IMG/VR virus record: IMGVR_UViG_3300035162_003488 | Location: 1-29,534 of that record | Length of the DNA stretch: 29,534 bases | Strand: one strand, 5' to 3' | Origin: a virus | Shown: in pieces, positions 15,344 to 23,330 of the stretch | Layout: each line of letters begins with the position of its first letter | How positions within the stretch are numbered: the first letter of the stretch is position 1 | Notes under the pieces: model-generated | What the model was told of the DNA's origin: nothing | The model's input: the letters and a program-made list of their open reading frames with translations, nothing else | Database searches by the model: none | Translations under genes and position numbers: made by a program

Positions 15344-16621
15344 ATGGCTAAAGAAAAAAAATCAATCATTGAAGAGGCTTTGCTAGAAGCGAAGTCTTTA
15401 GAAGATGCCTTAAAAGCCAACACAAAAGAAATACTTGCTTCGACTATGAAGGAAGAAATTAATAGCGTTGTTAGAGAATCTCTTAATGAACAAGGGATTG
15501 AAGATGATGAGTTAGAGGATCAAAATGATGAAATGGAAGATGGATTACCTGGAGATGACGCAGGAGATGATTCAATTGGAGATGAAGAGTTAGGTGACAT
15601 GGAAATGGAACTTGGTGACGAAGAAGGTGTTGAACTGGATTTAGAACTTGATGACGAACTTGGAGACGAAGAAGGATCGGAATTACCTATGGAACTTGGA
15701 GACGAAGAAGGAATGTTAGGAGATTTAGAAGGACTTGGAGACGAGGATGAAATGGATCTTACTATGGCTGGAGACGATGAAGTTATGAAAGTTTTCAAAT
15801 CTATGAGTGACGATGATGAAATTGAAGTTGTAAAAGACGAAGGTGGAATCACACTTAAAGATAATCAGACAGGTGCTGAGTATTACATTAAAGAATCTGA
15901 AGAAGATGAAATTTGTGAAGGATGTGGCAGTGATGACATGTACGGAATTGAAGAAGGTAATTTAGATGAAGTTATGTATGAAGTTGAATTAGATGCCGAT
16001 ATGGCAGATGAGTTAGAAGCTTCTATGGATGAAGATGAAGAACTAATGGGTGAAGATCATACATTAGCTAGATCTAAAGGTCGACAAAGAAAAGGTGGAC
16101 ATAGAAATAGACAAACTTCTGAATCTAAAAGAAACAGAAAACCTTTAGTAAGAGAATCTATAAATAGAAAACCTACTACTAAAAGAAGAGTTACTGAATC
16201 TAAAACTAATGTAAGAAATGAGTCATACCAAAAGTTACTAAAAGAATACAAAGAGTTAAAAACTAGAAATGGTCAATATAAAGAAGCTCTTAAAGTATTT
16301 AAAACTAAAATAAATGAAGTGGCATTGTTCAATCAAAATTTAGCTCACGCTACAAGATTGTTTACTGAACATTCTACTACTAAAAAAGAGAAGATGAAAA
16401 TCTTAAAAAGATTTGATGATATTGAAACTATTAAAGAATCCAAATCTCTTTTTAAATCTATCGAAGGTGAGTTAGGTGAGAAATCTCCAATAACTGAATC
16501 TGTAGATAAGAAAATAAATAAAACTATTGATTCTTCTAAATCAAATCTTAATGAAGCTAAGGCTTATGTTGATCCACAGATTAACGCCATTAAAGATTTA
16601 ATGAAGAGAATTGAAAGATAA
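15344..16621 (+). CDS. Prohead scaffold protein (gp22-like)
   Basis: The 425-aa assembly scaffold fills the prohead and is degraded by the protease before packaging. Position between gp21 and gp23 and overall character fit gp22. The N-terminus (1-35) is an amphipathic helix with IIE|E and LLE|A sites. Residues about 45-235 are extremely Asp/Glu-rich with ELGDEEG repeats and a lone CEGC pair (Cys191, Cys194). Residues about 240-285 are Arg/Lys-rich with VRES, VTES and RNES sites. Residues about 290-425 form a coiled-coil including EVALFNQNLAHATRLFTEHS, typical of gp22. It is longer than T4 gp22 (269 aa); the extra length is mainly the acidic domain. Confidence 0.9.
   Translation: MAKEKKSIIEEALLEAKSLEDALKANTKEILASTMKEEINSVVRESLNEQGIEDDELEDQNDEMEDGLPGDDAGDDSIGDEELGDMEMELGDEEGVELDLELDDELGDEEGSELPMELGDEEGMLGDLEGLGDEDEMDLTMAGDDEVMKVFKSMSDDDEIEVVKDEGGITLKDNQTGAEYYIKESEEDEICEGCGSDDMYGIEEGNLDEVMYEVELDADMADELEASMDEDEELMGEDHTLARSKGRQRKGGHRNRQTSESKRNRKPLVRESINRKPTTKRRVTESKTNVRNESYQKLLKEYKELKTRNGQYKEALKVFKTKINEVALFNQNLAHATRLFTEHSTTKKEKMKILKRFDDIETIKESKSLFKSIEGELGEKSPITESVDKKINKTIDSSKSNLNEAKAYVDPQINAIKDLMKRIER
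15605..15748 (+). repeat. In-frame acidic repeats (ELGDEEG) in scaffold gene
   Basis: Three near-identical 21-base units coding ELGDEEG start at 15608, 15656 and 15692, with a variant (GLGDED) at 15731. Spacings are 48, 36 and 39 bases, all multiples of three, so length changes would keep the frame. Confidence 0.8.
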
Positions 16622-16651
16622 ATAAAATAAATTAAAATTAACATTAAAAAA

Positions 16652-18457
16652 ATGGGACATTTATTAAATTCAGGTGAAGTCGGTAATATCGGACTTGAAC
16701 ACCTAAAACAAATTAGAACAAAAACTATGTCGAAATGGGATAGTTTAGGATTCTTAGATGGTCTTAAAGGACACATCAAAGAGAACGTTGCTCAGTTATA
16801 TGAAAACCAAGCATCTTCTTTATTAACAGAGTCTTCTGACGCTGGTTCATCAGGTTCTTTCGAAACTGTTGTATTTCCAATCGTAAGAAGAGTATTCTCT
16901 AAATTATTAGCTAATGATATCGTATCAGTACAAGCTATGAACATGCCAATTGGTAAATTATTCTATTTCATTCCTAAAGTATCTGACGCACCAGTTGCAT
17001 TAGGTGGTAAGGTTGATAGTACTGCTAGTAACAATGGTTCTTTACCTTTTGGTAATGCTGGAACTGCAGTTGCAACGTATGAAGAGAAGTCTCTTTATGA
17101 TTTATATTATAACGATGGTTTATTTGATAAGTCAAAAGGAGCATCTACTATATTAACTGCGAATGGTGTTGAAGCTAACACTTTCGGACCTAATTCTGGT
17201 ACTACAATGGTGTCAGGTTTAACTTGTTCAACTAGCTACCCAGCTAACGAACAAAAAACATTAGGGGCGGATAATTCAGTAAGATATATCAAATTAGCTA
17301 TTCAAGGATTCACTGATTCTAGTGCCGGTAGATTAACTGATTCTTACGGAAATGAGGTAGATACAGAATCTTTCTTAGCTTCTTTAAAAGTTGTTACTAA
17401 TGGTGATATCGTTGATAATGATGGAACATCAATCGCTTTAAGTGGTGAGGAAGTACCATTTAGATTGGTAACACAGAAATACGGAAAAGGTATTGTGGAT
17501 TATTCTACAGGTGGTATTTGTGCTCCTGATGGTTGTCTATTAGTAGAAGTTGATTTAACTCACCCAGCGTGTGTTGATTGTTCTTCAGGTAGAATTGATG
17601 GTTATACTGGTGCTGAATCAGGATTCACATCAACGTCTGTTGCATCTTCAGGTAATTCATTTACTGCATCTTGGTTACAATACGAAGATATGGAATACAC
17701 AACTGAAATGGGAGAAGTATCTTTCGAACTTGATGAAGTTGTTGTATCAGTAACTGAAAGAAAATTAAGAGCTACTTGGTCACCAGAACTGGCACAAGAC
17801 GTTAGTGCTTTCCATAACATCGATGCAGAGGCTGAATTAACAGCATTGCTTTCTGAGCAAGTTGCAGCTGAAATCGATAGAGAGATATTAAGAGATCTAC
17901 GTAAAGGTGGAGCTTGGTCTTTAAGATGGGATTACAACGGATGGAAAAGAGCTAATTCAGGTGGAGGTTTCAACGCTTACACACAAAAAGAATGGAATCA
18001 AACATTGATCACTAAAGTGAATCAATTGTCTGCACAAATTCATAAAGCTACACTTAAAGGTGGTGCTAACTTTGTTGTTGTATCGTCTGAAGTATCAGCT
18101 ATCTTTGATGATTTAGAATACTTCCACGTAAGTAACGCTAACCCAGAACAAGATCAATATAACATGGGAATTGAGAAAATCGGTTCATTAGGAGGAAGAT
18201 ACACAGTATACAGAGATCCATATGCACCAGCTAACTCAATACTTATTGGACATAAAGGAAAATCGTTGTTAGATACTGGATATATCTACGCACCATACGT
18301 ACCTTTACAATTAACTCCAACGTTACAAAATCCATTTAACTTCGCTCCAACGAAGGGGATTATGACGAGATATGCTAAGAAGATGGTAAACAACAGATTC
18401 TATGGTAATATTAGAGTGGATGGAGTTCAAACGTTTGATATTAACGAATTAAGATAG
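16652..18457 (+). CDS. Major capsid protein (gp23-like)
   Basis: The 601-aa HK97-fold shell protein. The N-terminal delta region (1-60) ends in SLLTE|SSD (cleavage after Glu60), matching T4 gp23 processing after Glu65. Conserved segments follow: FETVVFPIVRRVFSKLLANDIVSVQ (70-94), MPIGKLFYF, then an insertion-like Gly/Ser/Thr-rich part, then SPELAQDVSAFHNIDAEAELTALLSEQ and AEIDREIL (about 375-410), and the C-terminal RYAKKMVNNRFYGNIRVDGV. Length is near the T4 protein (521 aa) plus about 80 residues of surface insertion. No late motif immediately precedes it, so it is likely read through from the scaffold promoter. A strong terminator follows. Confidence 0.97.
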   Translation: MGHLLNSGEVGNIGLEHLKQIRTKTMSKWDSLGFLDGLKGHIKENVAQLYENQASSLLTESSDAGSSGSFETVVFPIVRRVFSKLLANDIVSVQAMNMPIGKLFYFIPKVSDAPVALGGKVDSTASNNGSLPFGNAGTAVATYEEKSLYDLYYNDGLFDKSKGASTILTANGVEANTFGPNSGTTMVSGLTCSTSYPANEQKTLGADNSVRYIKLAIQGFTDSSAGRLTDSYGNEVDTESFLASLKVVTNGDIVDNDGTSIALSGEEVPFRLVTQKYGKGIVDYSTGGICAPDGCLLVEVDLTHPACVDCSSGRIDGYTGAESGFTSTSVASSGNSFTASWLQYEDMEYTTEMGEVSFELDEVVVSVTERKLRATWSPELAQDVSAFHNIDAEAELTALLSEQVAAEIDREILRDLRKGGAWSLRWDYNGWKRANSGGGFNAYTQKEWNQTLITKVNQLSAQIHKATLKGGANFVVVSSEVSAIFDDLEYFHVSNANPEQDQYNMGIEKIGSLGGRYTVYRDPYAPANSILIGHKGKSLLDTGYIYAPYVPLQLTPTLQNPFNFAPTKGIMTRYAKKMVNNRFYGNIRVDGVQTFDINELR

Positions 18458-18480
18458 TCTTAATTAATATATTATAAAAT

Positions 18481-18510
18481 AAAAGGGTAGATTTTTTCTA
18501 CCCTTTTTTT
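18481..18510 (+). terminator. Rho-independent terminator after capsid gene
   Basis: Stem GGGTAGA (18485-18491) with TCTACCC (18497-18503), loop of five T, extendable by A-T pairs to 11 bp, and followed by a T-tract. It ends the scaffold/capsid transcript. Confidence 0.9.
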
Positions 18511-18530
18511 ATGCTTTCATGTTTCGTAGA

Positions 18531-18540
18531 TATTTATAAA
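18531..18540 (+). promoter_or_regulatory. Putative late promoter (TATTTATAAA)
   Basis: Comes straight after the capsid terminator; TATTTAT ends 7 bases before the ATG at 18545. An ATG at 18540 runs into a stop after two codons. Confidence 0.45.
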
Positions 18541-18544
18541 TGGA

Positions 18545-19120
18545 ATGAAAATCACTATTAATGAATCACAATACAAAAGATTGTTTAAGGAGTCAATTCC
18601 TGATGACGTATCATTTGAACGTATTACGAATAACATAACCAAACAAACTATAAAGATATTTGAATGGTGTCATAAAAATACCCCACAAAAGAAAAGGTAT
18701 GAAGTAGATGTTAAGGTTAGTGAAAGTAGCCATGCGATACCATTATTAGGTGAAAAAATAAGTAGGGTATTTCTTTTACCTGAACAAGATAGTTTAGTAT
18801 TATCGTATAACTTTTTTATTAGGTATAATGATGAAGGGGATTATGATCAATTTATGGGAGAAGAGTTATCATATTTTGGTCAATATACATGGACTGGTGG
18901 TATTAATGTTGTAAGTCAGAATTATGGTGTTGCAGAAGATAGTAATGTTTGGGTTTATGCTAAAAGTCATGATGAAGCGGAAATTAACATTAATAGTGGT
19001 ATACATAGTGACATAGAAATAGGTGAAGAAATAAATGTTGATGGGTTTGATTACCCTGAATGGGAAATGGATATCGGTAATATAGAAGTAGATAGCCATG
19101 ATCAAATAGAATATAGTTAA
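18545..19120 (+). CDS. Unknown protein with N-terminal INES tag
   Basis: A 191-aa acidic protein. MKITINESQYKRLFKES has INE|S (5-8) in the same setting as the 7807 protein (MRIRITESQRR), whose body is unrelated. The middle is beta-rich (SRVFLLPEQDSLVLSYNFFIRYND; YTWTGGINVVSQNYG) and the C-terminus is very acidic. It has its own promoter motif after the capsid terminator and is followed 3 bases later by the 19124 gene. A packaged internal head protein is the inferred role; no family is recognised. Confidence 0.65.
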   Translation: MKITINESQYKRLFKESIPDDVSFERITNNITKQTIKIFEWCHKNTPQKKRYEVDVKVSESSHAIPLLGEKISRVFLLPEQDSLVLSYNFFIRYNDEGDYDQFMGEELSYFGQYTWTGGINVVSQNYGVAEDSNVWVYAKSHDEAEININSGIHSDIEIGEEINVDGFDYPEWEMDIGNIEVDSHDQIEYS

Positions 19121-19123
19121 GTT

Positions 19124-19927
19124 ATGAGAATTAAAAAGAAATACGTTATAAAAGAAGCTATACTTACAGAGGGTTTAATGGTTGATGATTTAGGTAACCT
19201 TACACCAACACAAAAGAAAGTATTAAAGTCTTTATATAAAAAATATGCAAAAAATGCGGATGATGACTTTAGATACTGGAGGTTAAACACGAATGATATT
19301 ACGAAAGAATTAAATGATAAATGGCAAATGTCATTTCATGAAGCTTATAAGATAAGTAGGTTATTTGTAATGCATGGTGATGATTTATTTAAAGAAAATA
19401 GAATTAACAGTGAAGTCCACGTTGCAGAAATTTTAAAGGGTTATATGGGTACCTTTATTAGTCACTATAAAAAGAGTTTAGAAGATGATGAAATAGAAGG
19501 TGGAGACTGGGATTTAAATATTGGTGGTGAGGTAACACCACATACTAGTCATTTCTGGGACAGTTATAATGGTTTTAGTTTATATTTACCGGTTAATTAT
19601 GATTACAGATGGGAACTACCAAGACATGAAAGAGATGTAGCAGAAAGAAAAATAATAATAATTAAAGTTATCTTCGATCTTGGTGACTATAGGGGAACAA
19701 ATACTGAACCAACCATCTCAATTAAATATAGTTTAGGGGATAGTACAACAGATGTTGCAAATGTTGAAGGTGTGTTAGTTGAGAAAGCGTATTTTGATTT
19801 ACCTAAAGAGGTAAGTAAAGAATCGATGAATGAATGGCTTGATGATCTTGTTGTAAACCAAATAAAACCAATAGTAACGGATTTTAAATATCCTGAAGCA
19901 CCATCGGAACCAGTAACAGAAGATTAA
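19124..19927 (+). CDS. Unknown protein with N-terminal IKEA/LTEG sites
   Basis: A 267-aa protein whose N-terminus MRIKKKYVIKEAILTEGLM has IKE|A (9-12) and LTE|G (14-17). Residues 25-75 look helical with a conserved-looking pattern (SLYKKYAKNADDDFRYWRLNTND), possibly a small helix-turn-helix-like unit. The rest is beta-rich (FSLYLPVNYDYRW; KIIIIKVIFDLGDYRG). It lies 3 bases after the 18545 gene and ends head-on with a - strand gene, the two stop codons overlapping at TTAA. Probably a second internal head or accessory protein; function unknown. Confidence 0.65.
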   Translation: MRIKKKYVIKEAILTEGLMVDDLGNLTPTQKKVLKSLYKKYAKNADDDFRYWRLNTNDITKELNDKWQMSFHEAYKISRLFVMHGDDLFKENRINSEVHVAEILKGYMGTFISHYKKSLEDDEIEGGDWDLNIGGEVTPHTSHFWDSYNGFSLYLPVNYDYRWELPRHERDVAERKIIIIKVIFDLGDYRGTNTEPTISIKYSLGDSTTDVANVEGVLVEKAYFDLPKEVSKESMNEWLDDLVVNQIKPIVTDFKYPEAPSEPVTED

Positions 19928-21324
19928 TGTAAATCTATCTGATTAACAATTTTAAATTTCATTGTATCACTATATGTTTTAACTTCAAGATTAGAAGTTA
20001 ATTTAACATCAATATAGTATATGTTAGGTATCATCCAAGATGTATCAATAATAAAGTAATTGTTGTTGAATGTTCTATTAACATTTTGCCAATCTATTAC
20101 ATTTACTTCAGTTGTACCTTCTTTAATATAAAGACGATACTCTAAACCATCAATGACATCAGTTTCGTTAGTTGTAAAGGGTTTTCTTGCAGTGACGAAT
20201 ACTTTCCTTTGGTCACCTCTTTTAATCTTCTCTTCCCTCTTAATACCTGTCACAGACATATAGTAATCTAATGAATTACTATCGTTAGTTCCAATATCAA
20301 AATAATTCTCATCATCTCTAACTTCAAAGTCTAAAGTAACATCAGATCTTGACACACCATTAACATTTAAGTCTCCCCATATATCACTATATATTACACA
20401 ATCATCAGCAGATGTTGGTATGGAGAATTCTACACTATAAACACCTTTAGTTACTTGTACAGTTTGTCCTGTTGTTATTGCGGTATAGGTAACATCATCT
20501 TCATCTTTAATAATAACACTAGGGTTATTATCTAAATTAGTTGGTTGACCTCCTACATTAACATAGAGGTATAATTTATTTGTTTTCCCTTTATAGAATT
20601 TATTTCTGTCATCTCTAATTGGGTTATCGTATAATGTCTCAACAAATGGTTCATAATAAGTTTGAGTTTCTTTAGTGAAAAAACCTACGTATTGTGATTC
20701 AGCCTTTATAACTAATTCTAAATCTCTATCAAAAGATATTCCATAACCATAGTTAACTGTACCACCTGTGATTAAACTATTAACCTCATTGGTGATATCC
20801 ATTTCTAAATTTTCATTACCCTTATCAAAGCTTTGTGTTGTTACAGTAATTGCCGATGGTGAACCTGAATAAACACCAGGTTCATCCCAATCAATAGTTG
20901 AAGTCGAACTGACCCAATTACTAGCACCTTCTACATAAGTAATCTCATCACTTTGTTGTGTGATTGATTGGGTATAGTCATACCCACATCCTTCATCCCA
21001 ATATTTATTAACCCTAAAAAGTGTTAAATCAAATGAACATGCCCTTTGAAATCCTTCACATGTTTTTTGCGCTAATAAATCTTCATCAAAGAAGGAAGTA
21101 TTAGTCATCTTTAATGTATGAGTTAAGTTACTTAAATCGCCTAACTCACCATTATTATATTTTGTTTGTAAATCATCCACATCAAAATATATTAAGTGTC
21201 TCGTATAGTTAGTTACTAATGCGTCACCACCATAATATAATTGAGCAATCTCATTTCTACCTGTATTTGCTAATAAACTTTTAATTATAGTATTATCTTT
21301 ATCTATGTATGTTCTGATTACCAT
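19924..21324 (-). CDS. Probable virion surface/tail-associated protein (DNRLRE-like start)
   Basis: A 466-aa beta-rich protein. The N-terminus (VIRTYIDKDNTIIKSLLANTGRN... then RHLIYFDVDDL) resembles DNRLRE-type domains: Asp-led strand, an NTG turn and a FDxxxL strand. Such domains occur in surface proteins with carbohydrate-binding relatives. Later parts (about 245-345 and 365-466) look like Ig-like beta sandwiches. It has no signal peptide or transmembrane segment. It is the last gene of the - strand unit beginning at PhoH, follows the gp5-like hub, and has its own motif at 21340. A tail or baseplate appendage, possibly host-binding, is inferred. Confidence 0.6.
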   Translation of the reverse strand: MVIRTYIDKDNTIIKSLLANTGRNEIAQLYYGGDALVTNYTRHLIYFDVDDLQTKYNNGELGDLSNLTHTLKMTNTSFFDEDLLAQKTCEGFQRACSFDLTLFRVNKYWDEGCGYDYTQSITQQSDEITYVEGASNWVSSTSTIDWDEPGVYSGSPSAITVTTQSFDKGNENLEMDITNEVNSLITGGTVNYGYGISFDRDLELVIKAESQYVGFFTKETQTYYEPFVETLYDNPIRDDRNKFYKGKTNKLYLYVNVGGQPTNLDNNPSVIIKDEDDVTYTAITTGQTVQVTKGVYSVEFSIPTSADDCVIYSDIWGDLNVNGVSRSDVTLDFEVRDDENYFDIGTNDSNSLDYYMSVTGIKREEKIKRGDQRKVFVTARKPFTTNETDVIDGLEYRLYIKEGTTEVNVIDWQNVNRTFNNNYFIIDTSWMIPNIYYIDVKLTSNLEVKTYSDTMKFKIVNQIDLH

Positions 21325-21329
21325 TTATT

Positions 21330-21346
21330 CCTTTTTATTATAAATA
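21330..21346 (-). promoter_or_regulatory. Putative late promoter (TATTTATAATAAAAAGG)
   Basis: Read on the - strand, TATTTAT (21346-21340) ends 15 bases before the ATG at 21324. It shows that the motif keeps its orientation relative to the gene on both strands. AAGGAAT follows as a possible weak ribosome site. Confidence 0.5.
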
Positions 21347-21348
21347 TC

Positions 21349-22689
21349 TTAATTAGAGTTAATATTCTTATTTAGTATTGTTTGTAGGTCATAATTTAAA
21401 ACACTTAACTTTTCTATACCTTCATCAGCTACCATCCCATGATAAGGATGAACATGTGATTTAACATAATCCCTCACTAACTCTAAAAATTCTACTAATG
21501 TATCACCATATACCATTGGGTGCGCCTTTGTATTTATATCGTTTTGAGTATCTTTAGTAATTAAATCTTTGGGGTCAGTTAATTCAAAAGTATGATCACC
21601 ATCATGACTAATTAAATTAATTTTATCTGCAACAATATTAACAATTGTACTCTTAACACCACTAGTGCTTTTTGTTAATTTTAATACTTTTTTAGTCTCT
21701 TGCACTTTTTGAGTACTATTTGGGTAAATGACAGTTCCATTTTTAAAGGAATCTTGTGACCCTTCTGCGTAGTGTTCTAATATTTCTTTTGTTTTAGTGA
21801 ATAATTCCCATTTACCACTTAAAGCATATACCCCTTCGAAAGTTGACCCATCACCACCCAACGCGTTAATTGATGCCTCTAATGCTTCTGTTCTTGCACT
21901 ATAACTACCACTGTCACTATTATCTATACTATTTGTTTTTAAATTCTTCTTCGTCATCAGTAATTGATGTGAACTTGCAGTGGAATATTCATCATCTGTT
22001 AGACCTTCAGGTAATATAACACCATTACTCATTATTGATGTAATTTGCGCAGTCATTTTCTTTTCTGGTGGTGTGTACTTATAAACAGTGACAATATCAT
22101 CGATAAATTCTTTTTTAAGATCATCATCACCATGTTTTAGTTGAATATACCCTAAATTTTCTTTATTGAATTTTAATCTATTACCACTTTTAAATTTACC
22201 TATCCTTAATATTGATTGCTCTTTTTTTAATATTAAATCACCTGACCCTCTTCCTTGTAATGCCACATCTTCTTTATCGGGGTAAGCCCCATGTGATTCA
22301 GGTATTTCTGTTATATTTTTATTAGGGTGAATTATACCACGAAGAAATCCTGATAACCCTTTTACTTTTTCTGATTTTTCTAAATCTGGTAATTGACTAA
22401 CAATCGGACCAAACCAAAAACGTTCACTCTTCTGTGTAGTTTCTGGACCTGAAGTCATCTCTAATTGAAAGACGAATACTGCCTCACCCACTTCTGGCAT
22501 TATATTAATATGTCTAGGTAATAATGGTAAACAAGGTATTAAGTTAGCTGTAGTGTCATTTTTATCTGTACCACCTTCTAACCTTACTTTAAGTTCGCCA
22601 ACACCACTAGCGTCAGAATTCTGTACTACTTCACCTATCTTGATAAATTTTACACCACCACCTCTACTATCACTATCTAACATTCCCAT
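21349..22689 (-). CDS. Baseplate hub/spike protein (gp5-like, no lysozyme domain)
   Basis: A 446-aa protein of the central tail spike. The N-terminal 110 residues read as an OB-fold (FIKIGEVVQNSDASGVGELKVRLEG; then LPLLPRHINIMPEVGEAVFVF and FWFGPIVSQLPD) as in gp5/VgrG-type hub proteins. The C-terminal part has NLISHDGDHTFELTDPKDLI and AHPMVYGDTLVEFLELVRDYVKSHVHPYHGM, a pattern I associate with gp5 of marine T4-like phages. T4 gp5 carries a lysozyme domain in the middle; I see no Glu-Asp-Thr lysozyme motif or obvious beta-helix repeat here. It begins 5 bases after the 52-aa gene. An ATG two codons in is an alternative start. Confidence 0.75.
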   Translation of the reverse strand: MGMLDSDSRGGGVKFIKIGEVVQNSDASGVGELKVRLEGGTDKNDTTANLIPCLPLLPRHINIMPEVGEAVFVFQLEMTSGPETTQKSERFWFGPIVSQLPDLEKSEKVKGLSGFLRGIIHPNKNITEIPESHGAYPDKEDVALQGRGSGDLILKKEQSILRIGKFKSGNRLKFNKENLGYIQLKHGDDDLKKEFIDDIVTVYKYTPPEKKMTAQITSIMSNGVILPEGLTDDEYSTASSHQLLMTKKNLKTNSIDNSDSGSYSARTEALEASINALGGDGSTFEGVYALSGKWELFTKTKEILEHYAEGSQDSFKNGTVIYPNSTQKVQETKKVLKLTKSTSGVKSTIVNIVADKINLISHDGDHTFELTDPKDLITKDTQNDINTKAHPMVYGDTLVEFLELVRDYVKSHVHPYHGMVADEGIEKLSVLNYDLQTILNKNINSN

Positions 22690-22694
22690 ATCAA

Positions 22695-22853
22695 TTACTC
22701 ACCTTTAGCTCTTTTTATTATAACTTCATTTCCATGTAAATATTCAATCTCCAAAGATTCCATAATATCTGTCATCTCATTCATCTTATTTTTAAGTGAT
22801 TCGTGCTCATGCTGTAATGACATTAGTTTCTCTCTAATGTTAGCGTTTGACAT
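22695..22853 (-). CDS. Small coiled-coil protein beside gp5-like hub
   Basis: A 52-aa protein starting MSNANIREKLMSLQHEHESL. I chose the ATG at 22853 because it lies 19 bases after the stop of the preceding gene and is preceded by GGGG in a purine-rich stretch; an in-frame ATG at 22946 would overlap the upstream gene by about 75 bases. Residues 7-40 have heptad-like hydrophobics, so a short coiled coil is likely. A baseplate chaperone or assembly factor is possible from its place. Function unknown. Confidence 0.6.
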   Translation of the reverse strand: MSNANIREKLMSLQHEHESLKNKMNEMTDIMESLEIEYLHGNEVIIKRAKGE

Positions 22854-22872
22854 ATTGCCCCACTCTATGTTT

Positions 22873-23325
22873 TTAACTAATGACACCTTCACCTTTTGCT
22901 TCATCTGCATTATATCCCGTAACATACCCATACCCACTACCTTCAAATTTGATTGATGATGTAGGTAAGCTGACGGTTATTTTACCCTTTGTTGTTAATT
23001 CCCTTATTATCTCTTCTGCCCTTATTCGTTCCATTTTCAAATCTATATTAGGTGCACCACTCGGTAATGTTTCAGTAGGTATCCCAGCTTCTGTTTTTCT
23101 ATTCATAACCCTTGCAGCTAAATCAGTTGAACTCATACCGGATCTAAACTTACTACCTACAGTTATTAAATATTTATTTAACCCAGGCATTGGTATTTCC
23201 GGCATATTCAATAACATTTTTAATATCTGAATAACTTTAGTGATGCTAGTTAAAGGAACCTGAAACCTAGGTTTTTTAGTTGTGTATATTTCTTTATTAT
23301 CAGTATCTTTACAATTCGATTCCAT
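22873..23325 (-). CDS. Probable baseplate-region protein, unknown
   Basis: A 150-aa protein with Pro-rich, hydrophobic middle (ILKMLLNMPEIPMPGLNKYLITVGSKF), a helical Arg/Glu segment (LKMERIRAEEIIRELTTKG) and a Gly-rich end (IKFEGSGYGYVTGYNADEAKGEGVIS). There are 5 bases to the 541-aa gene upstream and 19 to the coiled-coil gene downstream. I do not recognise the family; position in the hub cluster suggests a virion part. Confidence 0.6.
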   Translation of the reverse strand: MESNCKDTDNKEIYTTKKPRFQVPLTSITKVIQILKMLLNMPEIPMPGLNKYLITVGSKFRSGMSSTDLAARVMNRKTEAGIPTETLPSGAPNIDLKMERIRAEEIIRELTTKGKITVSLPTSSIKFEGSGYGYVTGYNADEAKGEGVIS

Positions 23326-23330
23326 AATTA

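Noticed and set aside
15520-15852. Serine-rich open frame on the - strand opposite the scaffold acidic domain
   Set aside because: Mirror image of repeated GAT/GAA codons; no start context or homology.
16617-16624. GATAAATA, a T4-orientation late promoter look-alike before the capsid gene
   Set aside because: It overlaps the scaffold stop codon in an A/T-only stretch and lacks the extended consensus; chance is more likely.
22854-22946. Upstream in-frame start for the small coiled-coil gene
   Set aside because: It would overlap the end of the preceding gene by about 75 bases, and the added residues look like frame-shifted translation of that gene.
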